Assembly: GCA_026387385.1 (NCBI GenBank)
Contig: JAPLLU010000089.1
Span: 1 to 32,560, forward strand
Length of the DNA: 32,560 nucleotides
Direction of reading: 5' to 3'
Source: Candidatus Omnitrophota bacterium
Lineage (GTDB): Bacteria; Omnitrophota; Gorgyraeia; Gygaellales; Profunditerraquicolaceae
The notes under the pieces are model-generated. The model was not told where the DNA came from, ran no database searches, and saw only the letters and a program-made list of their open reading frames with translations. Made by a program: the position numbers and the translations under genes. Position 1 is the first letter of the stretch. Each line of letters begins with the position of its first letter. This document shows, piece after piece, positions 18,492-27,150 of the stretch.

Positions 18492-18953
18492 ATGGACAGA
18501 ATACAAAAGTTATTAGGTGAAATTTTAATAGAAAAAGGTATAATAAATTCCGAGCAGTTGAAAGCAGCCCTGGAAGAACAAAGGACAAGCAAAGAATTTT
18601 TAGGTACGATATTAATCCGGAAGACTCAGATCAAAGAAGAAGACTTGTTGCAGGCCTTGTCCGAGCAGTTTAATGTGCCGTTTGTAAGGCTTAAGAATAA
18701 ATACCTTGATTGGAAACTGATGAAACAATTTAGCCCTTCTTTGATTTTAGACTATAGGTGTTTTCCTGTTGAGAAGGACGATTTAACCGTAACTATCGCT
18801 ATAACCAATCCGTTAGACATGTGGGCATTACAAAAATGCGAAGAAGAGGCTAGGCCCATGAGATTAAAGCTGGTTTTGGCTACTCAGTCAGATATTCAAG
18901 AGGCGATAGAAAGGTACCAGCAATATATGCGCGGGAACATATCTAAGATGTAG
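18492..18953 (+). CDS. Stand-alone MshEN / GspE N-terminal-like domain protein (about 153 aa)
   Basis: 'LLGEILIEKGIINSEQLKAALEEQRTSKEFLGTILIRKTQIKEEDLLQALSEQFNVPFVRL' has the RLGxxLxxxGxxxxxQLxxALxxQ-type motif; ATG 18492 lies 2 nt after the beta stop (the ORF track extends upstream to 18414). Confidence 0.8.
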   Translation: MDRIQKLLGEILIEKGIINSEQLKAALEEQRTSKEFLGTILIRKTQIKEEDLLQALSEQFNVPFVRLKNKYLDWKLMKQFSPSLILDYRCFPVEKDDLTVTIAITNPLDMWALQKCEEEARPMRLKLVLATQSDIQEAIERYQQYMRGNISKM

Positions 18954-18977
18954 GTTTTAAGGCAATAAATAAAGAAT

Positions 18978-21125
18978 ATGCTTAAAAAGTCTGATACGAT
19001 TTTATCAGAGGCGCTGATAGAAAAAGGCCTGGTTGCGAAAGAATCCTTAAATCCTTTACTTAAAGAGGCAGAGACTTCGAAACTTAACCTGCAGCAGCTT
19101 TTGGTCAGGGACGGACTGTTTAACGAGTCGGACTTATTAAAGATACTTGCCGAAAAATTAAAAATTACCTTCCTGGATTTAAAGACATTCCCCTTCAATA
19201 AAGCCGTTCTAGATAAGGTCCCCGTAAAGATCGCATCTTACTATGTATTTGTGCCTATAGAAATAAAAGACAGGATCATTACTATCGCAGTATCTACGCC
19301 GTTCGATATTAAGACTCATGATGAGATAAGGACGCAGCTCGGATATGATATTGAGATGGTTCTTTCGACTCAAGGAGACGTATTAGATAGCCTGCAGAAA
19401 AATTACGGCTTGGCAGCAGATACCCTACAGAGTATCTCTTCCCAGATTCCTAGATTCGATTCTACAAGCGCAATAAAAGATAGCGTAGAAGATATTGAGA
19501 AATTAGCCGAAGACGCCTCGGTAATAAAACTGGTCAACCAGATAATCTTAGATGCTTATAGAAAACGCGCTACCGATATCCATATAGAACCTTACAGAGA
19601 TGGATTGTCTTTACGTTACCGCGTGGACGGCTTGCTTTACGATGCTAATGTGCCTACTGAAATGAAAAATTTTTTAAATGCCATAATTTCGCGTATCAAA
19701 ATTATGTCTAATTTGAATATAGTTGAGCGCCGTCTTCCTCAGGACGGAAGGGCGATAGTCAGGGCCCAGGAACACGTGCTGGACTTAAGAATCTCAACCA
19801 TGCCCACACCTCACGGAGAAAGCGTAGTGATAAGAATACTTCCTACGAAGATGCTTTTTAGTCTGGAAAAATTAGGGCTTGCTAAAAAAGATGTTCAGGT
19901 TTTTGAAAGGTTGATTCAGAAGCCGCACGGAATAATTTTTGTCACCGGACCGACCGGAAGTGGAAAGACGACCACCCTGTATACCTGCCTGACCAGGATT
20001 AATACCAAAGAGCGCAAGATCATTACTATAGAAGATCCCATTGAGTATGAGATTGCGGGAGTAATCCAGGTACAGGTTATGCCGGATATCGGTTTGGATT
20101 TTGCCAGGGGCTTACGGAGCATGCTCAGGCACGACCCGGATGTAATGATGGTCGGTGAAGTAAGAGACTTAGAAACTGCCGAGATTGCTATCCGCGTAGC
20201 CCTGACAGGCCATTTGGTATTTTCTACGCTACATACCAATGATGCAGCCAGCGGTATCGCTCGTTTAATAGATATCGGAGTAGAACCATATCTTTTATCC
20301 TCAAGCGTAGAGGCTTTTATTGCCCAGCGCCTTATAAGAGTGCTTTGCCCTGATTGTAAACATGAAGATAAGAATACGCCTAGAGAACTAAGAGAATTGA
20401 TCGCTAAAGATCTGGGTTTAAAATCTGCAAATGAAGTTAAGGTATTTAAAGGCAAGGGCTGCCCGAACTGTAATTTTACCGGATTCTTCGGCAGGACCGC
20501 AATATATGAGATCCTGTTAGTCGATGATGTCATAAAAGACTTAGTCTTAAAAAAGATGCCATCCAATAAGATAAAGAAGGTAGCAGTCTCGCAAGGCATG
20601 CGTACTTTACGCCAGGACGGCTGGCAGAAGGTTATTTCCGGTATTACTACTCCCGAAGAAGTAATGAAAGTAACCACTTCGGAAGGAGAGATTATAGAAA
20701 AAAGCGATTTAGCTTTATCTGAAAGGCTAGAGGCAGAATCAACCTTAAAAACCGAAGGTATGAATAGAAGGACTTACTCGCGCCTGGATAATAAGATTAA
20801 TTTGCGCTATAAAGCGTTAAAGTCTCAGGAGGAATTGTCTAGGCGCGGTTTTAATCCGGAGCAATTGTGTGTGACAAAAAATATCTCCGCAGGAGGCCTG
20901 CTCTTTATCGCCGATGAACTATTGCCGATCGGTTCAATCCTTGAATTACATATAGAGTTACCCGACGGCTCGCAAGCTATAGAATGCCTAGCCAGAATAG
21001 TAAGGATATATGAATTGGAGCAGGATAGGTCCTATGATATTGCGGTTTGTTTTTTAGACCTGACCGGAGCTGACAGGATGAGATTGAGTAAATATCTAGA
21101 AGTAGAACTCCAGGAGGACAGATAG
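18978..21125 (+). CDS. gspE: Type II secretion/type IV pilus assembly ATPase (GspE/PilB family) with C-terminal PilZ-like domain
   Basis: 'GPTGSGKTTTLYTCLTRI', 'EDPIEYEI', 'MLRHDPDVMMVGEVRDLETAEIAIRVALTGHLVFSTLHTNDA', C4 zinc motif 'CPDCKHE...CPNCNFTGFFGRTAIYEIL'; C-terminus 'NRRTYSRLDNKINLRY...NISAGGLLFIADE' is PilZ-like. Confidence 0.95.
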   Translation: MLKKSDTILSEALIEKGLVAKESLNPLLKEAETSKLNLQQLLVRDGLFNESDLLKILAEKLKITFLDLKTFPFNKAVLDKVPVKIASYYVFVPIEIKDRIITIAVSTPFDIKTHDEIRTQLGYDIEMVLSTQGDVLDSLQKNYGLAADTLQSISSQIPRFDSTSAIKDSVEDIEKLAEDASVIKLVNQIILDAYRKRATDIHIEPYRDGLSLRYRVDGLLYDANVPTEMKNFLNAIISRIKIMSNLNIVERRLPQDGRAIVRAQEHVLDLRISTMPTPHGESVVIRILPTKMLFSLEKLGLAKKDVQVFERLIQKPHGIIFVTGPTGSGKTTTLYTCLTRINTKERKIITIEDPIEYEIAGVIQVQVMPDIGLDFARGLRSMLRHDPDVMMVGEVRDLETAEIAIRVALTGHLVFSTLHTNDAASGIARLIDIGVEPYLLSSSVEAFIAQRLIRVLCPDCKHEDKNTPRELRELIAKDLGLKSANEVKVFKGKGCPNCNFTGFFGRTAIYEILLVDDVIKDLVLKKMPSNKIKKVAVSQGMRTLRQDGWQKVISGITTPEEVMKVTTSEGEIIEKSDLALSERLEAESTLKTEGMNRRTYSRLDNKINLRYKALKSQEELSRRGFNPEQLCVTKNISAGGLLFIADELLPIGSILELHIELPDGSQAIECLARIVRIYELEQDRSYDIAVCFLDLTGADRMRLSKYLEVELQEDR

Positions 21126-21135
21126 GAAAATAAAT

Positions 21136-22347
21136 ATGATATACGAATACCGAGCAAAAGCAGGGCCGAATGAAATAAAAAAAGGAACGATCGAAGCAGA
21201 GTCTGAGAAAGAGGCAATTGAGAAGATAAGCCAGATGGGGTTTATCCCCATACAGTTATCAGAGTACACTGCTTCTATACAGCAGCCTAAAGCCGTTTCT
21301 CAGACTAAAAAAAGAGGTAAGATAAGATCCAGGGAGATTACTATTTTTAGCCGTCAGTTAGCCAGCCTTATAAAATCCGGAGTGCCTATTCTGGACGGCC
21401 TTAATATAATCTCCGAGCAGTCCGAAAATCAATATTTTAAGGAAGTCCTCAAGGATGTCTATAAATCTATAAAAGACGGTGCCACATTATCTTTTAGCCT
21501 AGGGCAGTACCCTGAGGCATTTTCTTTTTTATATATTGCAATGATCCGCGTAGGGGAAGATAGCGGTGCCTTGCCTCAGGTGCTTTTAAGTATTGCCGAG
21601 TACCGCGCAAAACAGGAAGAGATGCTTTCGCGTATTCGTATGGCGATGGCCTACCCCATCCTTATGGCAATCGTAGGTATTGCTACCGTAGTTTTTATGC
21701 TCACCTTTGTAATACCGCGCCTCACCCGTATATTCGTCAATATGGGGCAGGACCTTCCTATGCCTACGCGTATCCTTATCTCTATAAGCGGGGCTTTGCG
21801 GCAATGGTGGATCTGGGGAATAATTTGTTTTGTTATTTTGATTATCAGAAGGCAGGTCAGGAAAAAAAGCGCAAAATTGTCTTTAAGTATATTAAAATTG
21901 CGCCTTCCTGTTTTTGGAAAATTAGTCCTTAAAGCGGAACTCAGCCGTTTTACTAGGACGCTCGCGCTACTTATAAAAAACGGCATACCCATATTAAGAG
22001 GCCTTGAGATTGCCATAGCGGTAATAGATAATGAGATTATTAAGAACCAATTAAGGCAAAGCATCAAAGAATTAGAACAGGGAGGTTCTTTCGGGAAAAG
22101 CCTTAAGCAGTCAAAAATATTTCCTGTTTTTCTGACTAACTTAATCACCGTCGGAGAAGAATCAGGAAAACTCGAAGAAGCCCTAAGCGAAGTCTCCAGT
22201 GCCTATGAACGTGATACCGATGAATCGATAAAGACAATGGCCAGCCTCCTTGAGCCTTTAATGATTTTAGTAATGGGCCTGGTTGTGGGTTTTGTTGTCA
22301 TAGCCATGCTTCTGCCTATATTTGAGATTAATATGGTGGTCAGGTAA
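21136..22347 (+). CDS. gspF: Type II secretion inner-membrane platform protein GspF/PilC
   Basis: 'TIFSRQLASLIKSGVPILDGLNIISEQ', 'MIRVGEDSGALPQVLLSIAEYRAKQEE', 'NLITVGEESGKLEEAL', multiple TM helices. Confidence 0.95.
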   Translation: MIYEYRAKAGPNEIKKGTIEAESEKEAIEKISQMGFIPIQLSEYTASIQQPKAVSQTKKRGKIRSREITIFSRQLASLIKSGVPILDGLNIISEQSENQYFKEVLKDVYKSIKDGATLSFSLGQYPEAFSFLYIAMIRVGEDSGALPQVLLSIAEYRAKQEEMLSRIRMAMAYPILMAIVGIATVVFMLTFVIPRLTRIFVNMGQDLPMPTRILISISGALRQWWIWGIICFVILIIRRQVRKKSAKLSLSILKLRLPVFGKLVLKAELSRFTRTLALLIKNGIPILRGLEIAIAVIDNEIIKNQLRQSIKELEQGGSFGKSLKQSKIFPVFLTNLITVGEESGKLEEALSEVSSAYERDTDESIKTMASLLEPLMILVMGLVVGFVVIAMLLPIFEINMVVR

Positions 22348-22369
22348 GATGAGGCGTGAGGTGTAGAAA

Positions 22370-23230
22370 ATGAATTTCTTAGCCAGGATTTTAATCACTC
22401 TATTTTGTTTTTTAAACTGCGCGCAAACAGCTTCTGCCCAGGATTGGCAAGAGGCAAACGGAGAGCATTTTATAGTCTGTTTTACTCAAGATAAAGATTT
22501 TGCCGAAAACTTATTGGATAAAGCTGAAACTTATTACCGCAATATCGCCCTTGATCTAGGTTACGCCAGATATTCTGAGTTTTGGCTGTGGGATAAAAGG
22601 GTAAAGATATATATCTATCCGGACCACGCCTCTTTTATAAAGGCAACCGGACAACCGGAATGGTCTCAAGGGATGGCAGATTATAGAACTAAACAGATAA
22701 TAAGCTATGCCTGGAGCCAGGGGTTTTTAGAGTCTCTACTTCCTCATGAAATGGCGCATTTAATCTTTCGGGATTTTGTCGGTTTCAAAGGTGAGGTACC
22801 GCTTTGGTTAGATGAAGGAGTGGCGCAGTGGGAAGAAGAGCTTAGAAGGAAAGAGATGAAACAGATGGTATATAAGCTTTATAATGATGACTCCCTGCTT
22901 GGTCTGAATGATATGTTGAAATTAGACATCAGAGAAATCAGAGAGAAAGACAGGGTTTACATACGCCCGACGCGCACAAAAAACGATGAACCAGGGATTT
23001 TGTTTGTAAGCGGTAACAATTTAATCAGGACCTTCTACATCCAGTCATTCGGCTTAGTGGGGTTTTTGATAGAAAAATACGGCTCGGAGAATTTTGCTAA
23101 TTTTTGTCGCCAATTACGCGATGGGAAAACGCTTGAAGAGGCCCTGAGGTTCGCTTACCCTACATATATACGCAGCATTAGCGAATTAGAGGACAGATGG
23201 AGGAAATACCTGAAGGAAAGTTATTTATAG
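22370..23230 (+). CDS. Exported peptidase-MA-like (gluzincin) metalloprotease
   Basis: N-terminal signal peptide (...NCAQTASAQDW); 'SLLPHEMAHLIFRDFVGFKGEVPLWLDEGVAQWEEE' = HExxH plus downstream E, typical of peptidase MA-like proteins. Confidence 0.8.
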   Translation: MNFLARILITLFCFLNCAQTASAQDWQEANGEHFIVCFTQDKDFAENLLDKAETYYRNIALDLGYARYSEFWLWDKRVKIYIYPDHASFIKATGQPEWSQGMADYRTKQIISYAWSQGFLESLLPHEMAHLIFRDFVGFKGEVPLWLDEGVAQWEEELRRKEMKQMVYKLYNDDSLLGLNDMLKLDIREIREKDRVYIRPTRTKNDEPGILFVSGNNLIRTFYIQSFGLVGFLIEKYGSENFANFCRQLRDGKTLEEALRFAYPTYIRSISELEDRWRKYLKESYL

Positions 23231-23245
23231 TCAGAGGAGGTATAG

Positions 23246-23737
23246 ATGATTAAGACACAAGACACCCTGCCTCGCCGGCAGGCAGGCAAGACACAAAGAC
23301 ACCCTGCCTCGCCGGCAGGCAGGCAGGACACAAAGACACCAGTAGCATTCACATTAATTGAACTCATGCTCGTGGTTATTATCATTGGGGCATTAATAGC
23401 AATGGTAATGCCCAGACTTACCGGAAGAGGAGAACAGGCGCGTATTACTGCGGCAGAAGCAGATATAAAAGCCAATATCGCCACTGGTTTAAAACTCTAT
23501 GAGTTGGATAATGGCAGTTTTCCTTCTACCGAAGAGGGCTTAAGCGCCTTATTAAGTAAACCCGGTTCCGCTATTAACTGGAATGGGCCATATTTAGAGA
23601 GAAAACCTTTGGACCCCTGGGGAAGGGCGTATCAATATAAATATCCCTCAGAACACAACACCGTTGATTACGATTTATATTCCTTAGGCAAGGATGGAGT
23701 AGAAAGCGCAGATGATGTTAAGAATTGGCAGGAGTAG
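23246..23737 (+). CDS. gspG: Major pseudopilin GspG
   Basis: 'AFTLIELMLVVIIIGALIAMVMPRLTGRGEQARITAAEADIKANIATGLKLYELDNGSFPSTEEGLSALLSKP...WNGPYLERKPLDPWGRAYQYKYPSEH...YDLYSLGKDG'. Confidence 0.95.
   Translation: MIKTQDTLPRRQAGKTQRHPASPAGRQDTKTPVAFTLIELMLVVIIIGALIAMVMPRLTGRGEQARITAAEADIKANIATGLKLYELDNGSFPSTEEGLSALLSKPGSAINWNGPYLERKPLDPWGRAYQYKYPSEHNTVDYDLYSLGKDGVESADDVKNWQE
23254..23340. repeat. GC-rich palindrome-containing tandem repeat (about 2.4 units of 36-37 bp) inside the GspG leader coding region
   Basis: 'GACACAA(A)GACACCCTGCCTCGCCGGCAGGCAGGCA' at 23254-23289 and 23290-23326, then partial 'GACACAAAGACACC' 23327-23340; core CCTGCC..GCCGGC..GGCAGG is an inverted repeat. Confidence 0.9.
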
Positions 23738-24128
23738 GGGATTTATTCTTATTGAAGTAATGATTGCAACTGCGGTCTTAGCATTAGGGTCCGTAATGAT
23801 ACACGAAGCCTTCCTTACTTCCCTCGATGCATTTACCTATTATTCTTATTACTTGGATATTGCTCCCTGGATGGAAGAAAAGATCTGGCAGGTGCAGGAT
23901 AGCTTAACCCATCTTGGACAGGAGGCCATTATAGATGCAGGAGGAGAATTAGTAAAAAAGAATAAGAGTTTAAATTGGTCATTATCATATGAGTTGATAG
24001 ATGAAGCGCAATATTTATACAAAATTGGCTTAGTGGTTTCCTGGCAGGAAGGCCAGATAAAAAGAAACGTACTCGATACTCAATACTCGATACTCAATAC
24101 GAAAAAGATACGGGTTTACCCTCATTGA
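23712..24128 (+). CDS. gspI: Minor pseudopilin GspI-like
   Basis: Prepilin motif 'RSRGFILIEVMIATAVLALGSVMIHEAF'; overlaps the gspG 3' end. Confidence 0.8.
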   Translation: MMLRIGRSRGFILIEVMIATAVLALGSVMIHEAFLTSLDAFTYYSYYLDIAPWMEEKIWQVQDSLTHLGQEAIIDAGGELVKKNKSLNWSLSYELIDEAQYLYKIGLVVSWQEGQIKRNVLDTQYSILNTKKIRVYPH

Positions 24129-24675
24129 GATGCTTGTGGTAACGGTAATATTGTCTATTGTTTCTTTGGCGATATTTACTACTTTTAATAACGGTATCAA
24201 GATCTGGCAGAGGGTTTCTGTGTTGTTGCCGGAAGAAGATCTGGATATTTTTTTTGACAGGTTTAGTTCTGACGTGAAAAATAGTTTAAGATTTGACGGG
24301 CTTAAATTAACGGGCACAGAATATATGCTTGAGCTGATTACTCTCGTAAATACCCCGAGGTTTCAAAACATGACTCCGGGTAAGGTAATCTACAGCTATA
24401 ACCAGCATTCTAAGATAATAAGCAGGGAAGAATTGGACTTTAGCCATATCTATACGGAAGAAAAAGGAATATCCACCCGGTCAATAAATAATATAAAATC
24501 TTTCCGGTTTCAATATTATTTCCGCGATAAAGAAAGAAAGCAGTATTTCTGGCAGGATGATTGGATGAAAGAAGAACTGCCTTTAGCAGTCAGGTTGGAA
24601 TTGGAGTTTGATGATGGTAACCAAATCCGCAAATTCACTAAAACAGTCAGCATACCAATTGCCAAAAGTCTTTAA
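24061..24675 (+). CDS. gspJ: Minor pseudopilin GspJ-like; start codon unclear (frame opens after TAA 24058-24060; the ORF track start at 24130 is inside the prepilin motif)
   Basis: Frame reads ...YSIRKRYGFTLIEMLVVTVILSIVSLAIFTTFNNGIKIWQRV; the GFTLIE motif lies upstream of the first ATG. Confidence 0.8.
   Translation, partial: KETYSILNTRYSIRKRYGFTLIEMLVVTVILSIVSLAIFTTFNNGIKIWQRVSVLLPEEDLDIFFDRFSSDVKNSLRFDGLKLTGTEYMLELITLVNTPRFQNMTPGKVIYSYNQHSKIISREELDFSHIYTEEKGISTRSINNIKSFRFQYYFRDKERKQYFWQDDWMKEELPLAVRLELEFDDGNQIRKFTKTVSIPIAKSL
24071..24098. repeat. Heptamer tandem repeat ACTC[G/A]AT x4 at the gspI/gspJ junction
   Basis: ACTCGAT ACTCAAT ACTCGAT ACTCAAT, perfect 14-bp x2. Confidence 0.95.
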
Positions 24676-25666
24676 GGGCAGCATATTGTTAATTGCGCTC
24701 TGGTCGCTGTGCCTGTTATCCACCTTTGCCGTAATATTAGGTTATGGCGTCAGGCAAAAGATTATGCTGGCTAGCCGTCTTGATGACAGGGCTAAGCTCA
24801 GCCTTATTGCCGAGGCGGGAATAGTAAGGGCAATCGCTGAGGTTAAAAGAGAGCTTCCGAAGTCATACGACGCCATCAATGACTATTGGAGTATAAACAT
24901 AGATACATTTAAAGATATCCCGCTAGGCGACGGAAGATTTAATGTTTATAACGAATATATAAATGATATAAGCGGATTAATGGAAACGCGCTTTGGCCTT
25001 GTAGACGAAGAAAGAAAGATAAATATAAATACAGCAGAGTCCAGGATAATAAAGAATATTTTGCGATTTGCCCTAAATATTGATGAAATGTTAGCGCAAC
25101 AGCTGGCTGCTTCTATTGTTGATTGGCGAGACAGCGATAGCGAATTATCCATACCTTCAGGAAGCGCAGAGGATGCATTTTATAATGATTTGCAATATCC
25201 CTATGAAGCTAAAGATGCAAATTTCGAATCTTTAGATGAGCTCTTGTTGGTTAAGGGAATAACTCCAGGTATATTTGAGAAAATCAAAGACTACATAACT
25301 ATTTACGGTACCGGTAGGGTTAATGTAAATACGGCGTCTAAGTTTGTACTTTTATCCGTGGGGTTTACCGAAGATATTGTAGATAAAATTATAACAGTGC
25401 GTTCGGGAGATGACGGGATATTGGGTAATGCCGACGATATTTTCTTTGATTCGTCTTCCAGCGTCGCGGTTAAACTAAATCAGTTTTACGCCCTTAACGA
25501 AGCAACGCTGGGAGAAATAAATGCTATTAGTGATCTTTACCTGAATTCTACTTCCAGTTGTTTTATGGCTAGGAGTACAGCTACGTTAAGGAATAAAAAG
25601 AGTTCGCAAACTATCATCAGTGTATTCGATAAAGACGGCAAAGTCTTATATTGGCGGGAGTCTTAA
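24608..25666 (+). CDS. gspK: Minor pseudopilin GspK-like
   Basis: 'FKGSILLIALWSLCLLSTFAVILGYGVRQKIMLASRL...GLVDEERKININTAESRIIKNIL...SIVDWRDSDSE...FESLDELLLVKGIT...INVNTAS'. Confidence 0.85.
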   Translation: MMMVTKSANSLKQSAYQLPKVFKGSILLIALWSLCLLSTFAVILGYGVRQKIMLASRLDDRAKLSLIAEAGIVRAIAEVKRELPKSYDAINDYWSINIDTFKDIPLGDGRFNVYNEYINDISGLMETRFGLVDEERKININTAESRIIKNILRFALNIDEMLAQQLAASIVDWRDSDSELSIPSGSAEDAFYNDLQYPYEAKDANFESLDELLLVKGITPGIFEKIKDYITIYGTGRVNVNTASKFVLLSVGFTEDIVDKIITVRSGDDGILGNADDIFFDSSSSVAVKLNQFYALNEATLGEINAISDLYLNSTSSCFMARSTATLRNKKSSQTIISVFDKDGKVLYWRES

Positions 25667-25668
25667 AA

Positions 25669-27150
25669 GTGCTGGGTATAAAAATCGTAAAATTAAATCT
25701 TTTACCTGGAATGCAGGCAAGAGAAATCGTAGGGATAGATTTTAGCGGTAATAATTTAAAGATAGCCCACGTAAGGCTTTCTGCTAATAAGAAAGAGGTA
25801 GTCAATCTCTTTAGCCGCAGTATCCTGGGAGTGAAAGACGAAGACATCCCTAAGATCATTAACGAGGCCTTTCATGGATTAAATGCAAAGAATCCGTATG
25901 TCATAAATATATTGTCTTCTCATTTGGCAATCACCAAGAACATCGAGATACCTTCTGTTGACCATAAAGAGATAAAAGAAATTATAAACCTGCAGGCAGG
26001 AAGACACACGCCCTATTCACGAGAAGAGATCATCATCGATTATATCGATTTAGGTACTTACAAGAATAGTTACACCAAGGTGCTTCTAGTGATAGTGTCG
26101 CGCAATGTGGCAAAAAGGAATTTTGAGATACTGGAAAGGTCCGGCATTAGACTGGATAAGGTGCTTTTTGCTCCGGAAGGGCTGACGATGTTTATTTCCA
26201 GGGCCTTAGGTTTAGAAACCAAGGATTCTCCGGTAAATATAATCCACGTCAATGAGGATTTTACGGATTTTAACATCGTCTTTAAGGGCAAGGTGATATT
26301 TATAAGGTCTATCCCCATCGGAGCGCAGAATCTGGTGGCAGAAAAAGAAAAATACCTAACAAGATTTACGGATGAAGTAAAAAGGTCGCTTGAGGCTTAT
26401 CAGATTGAGAATATCGAGAAGACTCCCAATTCACTTATTTTAACCGGAGCTGTTTCGGAATTAAAGGATTTAGAAAATAATTTGAATAATAATCTGCCTT
26501 TTTCCGTTAAGGTATTGCCTTCTTATAAAAATATTTTACTTTCCGATAAGGCCTCAAAGGAAACATCCCTCTCAAGGCGTTTATCGTATTTAGACGTGAT
26601 TGCGCCTATCCTTAACTGGAAGGATTGCAAGATTGACCTTATTCCTGAAGAGGTAAAGCTAAAAATGGCTTTTGAGAAAAGAAGCAGGGATTTAATCAAG
26701 ACGGGAATCCTTGTCCTTGCGCTCTTTGTTTTAATCTTCTCCATACTTATAAGCCATGTTTTCCTAAAAAGCGCTTATTTAAAGAAGTTGAATGATAAAT
26801 ACCAGCCGTTAAATAAAGAGGCAAAAAAACTGGAGGGTGATTTTGAAAAGGTCAGCCTGATTAAAAATTATATATCAAAACGCGGATACCCCTTAGAGGT
26901 ATTAATTGAGTTATATAATGTTTCCCCCGATCAGGTAGCGTTGAATAATATCAGGTTTGATGATCAGGGAAAATTTACGATTAGAGGCACAGCGGATTCC
27001 ATGTCTACGGTTTTTTCCTTAGTAGACAATATGGAAAAAGCAAAATATTTCAAGGACGTAAAAACTAAATATACCGCAAAAAGAAAAGAAGGCATGATGG
27101 ACGTAGCGGATTTTGAAATCGCCTGTATCTTAGAAAAGAAAGTTGACTGA
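25669..27150 (+). CDS. PilM/GspL-like actin-fold assembly protein with one TM helix (the ORF track starts at 25651; GTG 25669 after the gspK stop is an alternative)
   Basis: 'REIVGIDFSGNNLKIAHVRLSANKKEVVNLFSRSIL', 'VNIIHVNEDFTDFNIVFKGKVIFIRSIPIGAQNL', 'LILTGAVSELKDLE'; TM 'TGILVLALFVLIFSILISHVFL'. Confidence 0.75.
   Translation: MLGIKIVKLNLLPGMQAREIVGIDFSGNNLKIAHVRLSANKKEVVNLFSRSILGVKDEDIPKIINEAFHGLNAKNPYVINILSSHLAITKNIEIPSVDHKEIKEIINLQAGRHTPYSREEIIIDYIDLGTYKNSYTKVLLVIVSRNVAKRNFEILERSGIRLDKVLFAPEGLTMFISRALGLETKDSPVNIIHVNEDFTDFNIVFKGKVIFIRSIPIGAQNLVAEKEKYLTRFTDEVKRSLEAYQIENIEKTPNSLILTGAVSELKDLENNLNNNLPFSVKVLPSYKNILLSDKASKETSLSRRLSYLDVIAPILNWKDCKIDLIPEEVKLKMAFEKRSRDLIKTGILVLALFVLIFSILISHVFLKSAYLKKLNDKYQPLNKEAKKLEGDFEKVSLIKNYISKRGYPLEVLIELYNVSPDQVALNNIRFDDQGKFTIRGTADSMSTVFSLVDNMEKAKYFKDVKTKYTAKRKEGMMDVADFEIACILEKKVD

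Noticed and set aside
19916-20677. 253-aa minus-strand ORF inside gspE
   Set aside because: Antisense to the highly conserved GspE ATPase core; composition typical of a shadow ORF.
23254-24098. CRISPR array from the direct repeats at 23254-23340 or 24071-24098
   Set aside because: Units are contiguous tandem repeats with no unique spacers of regular length.
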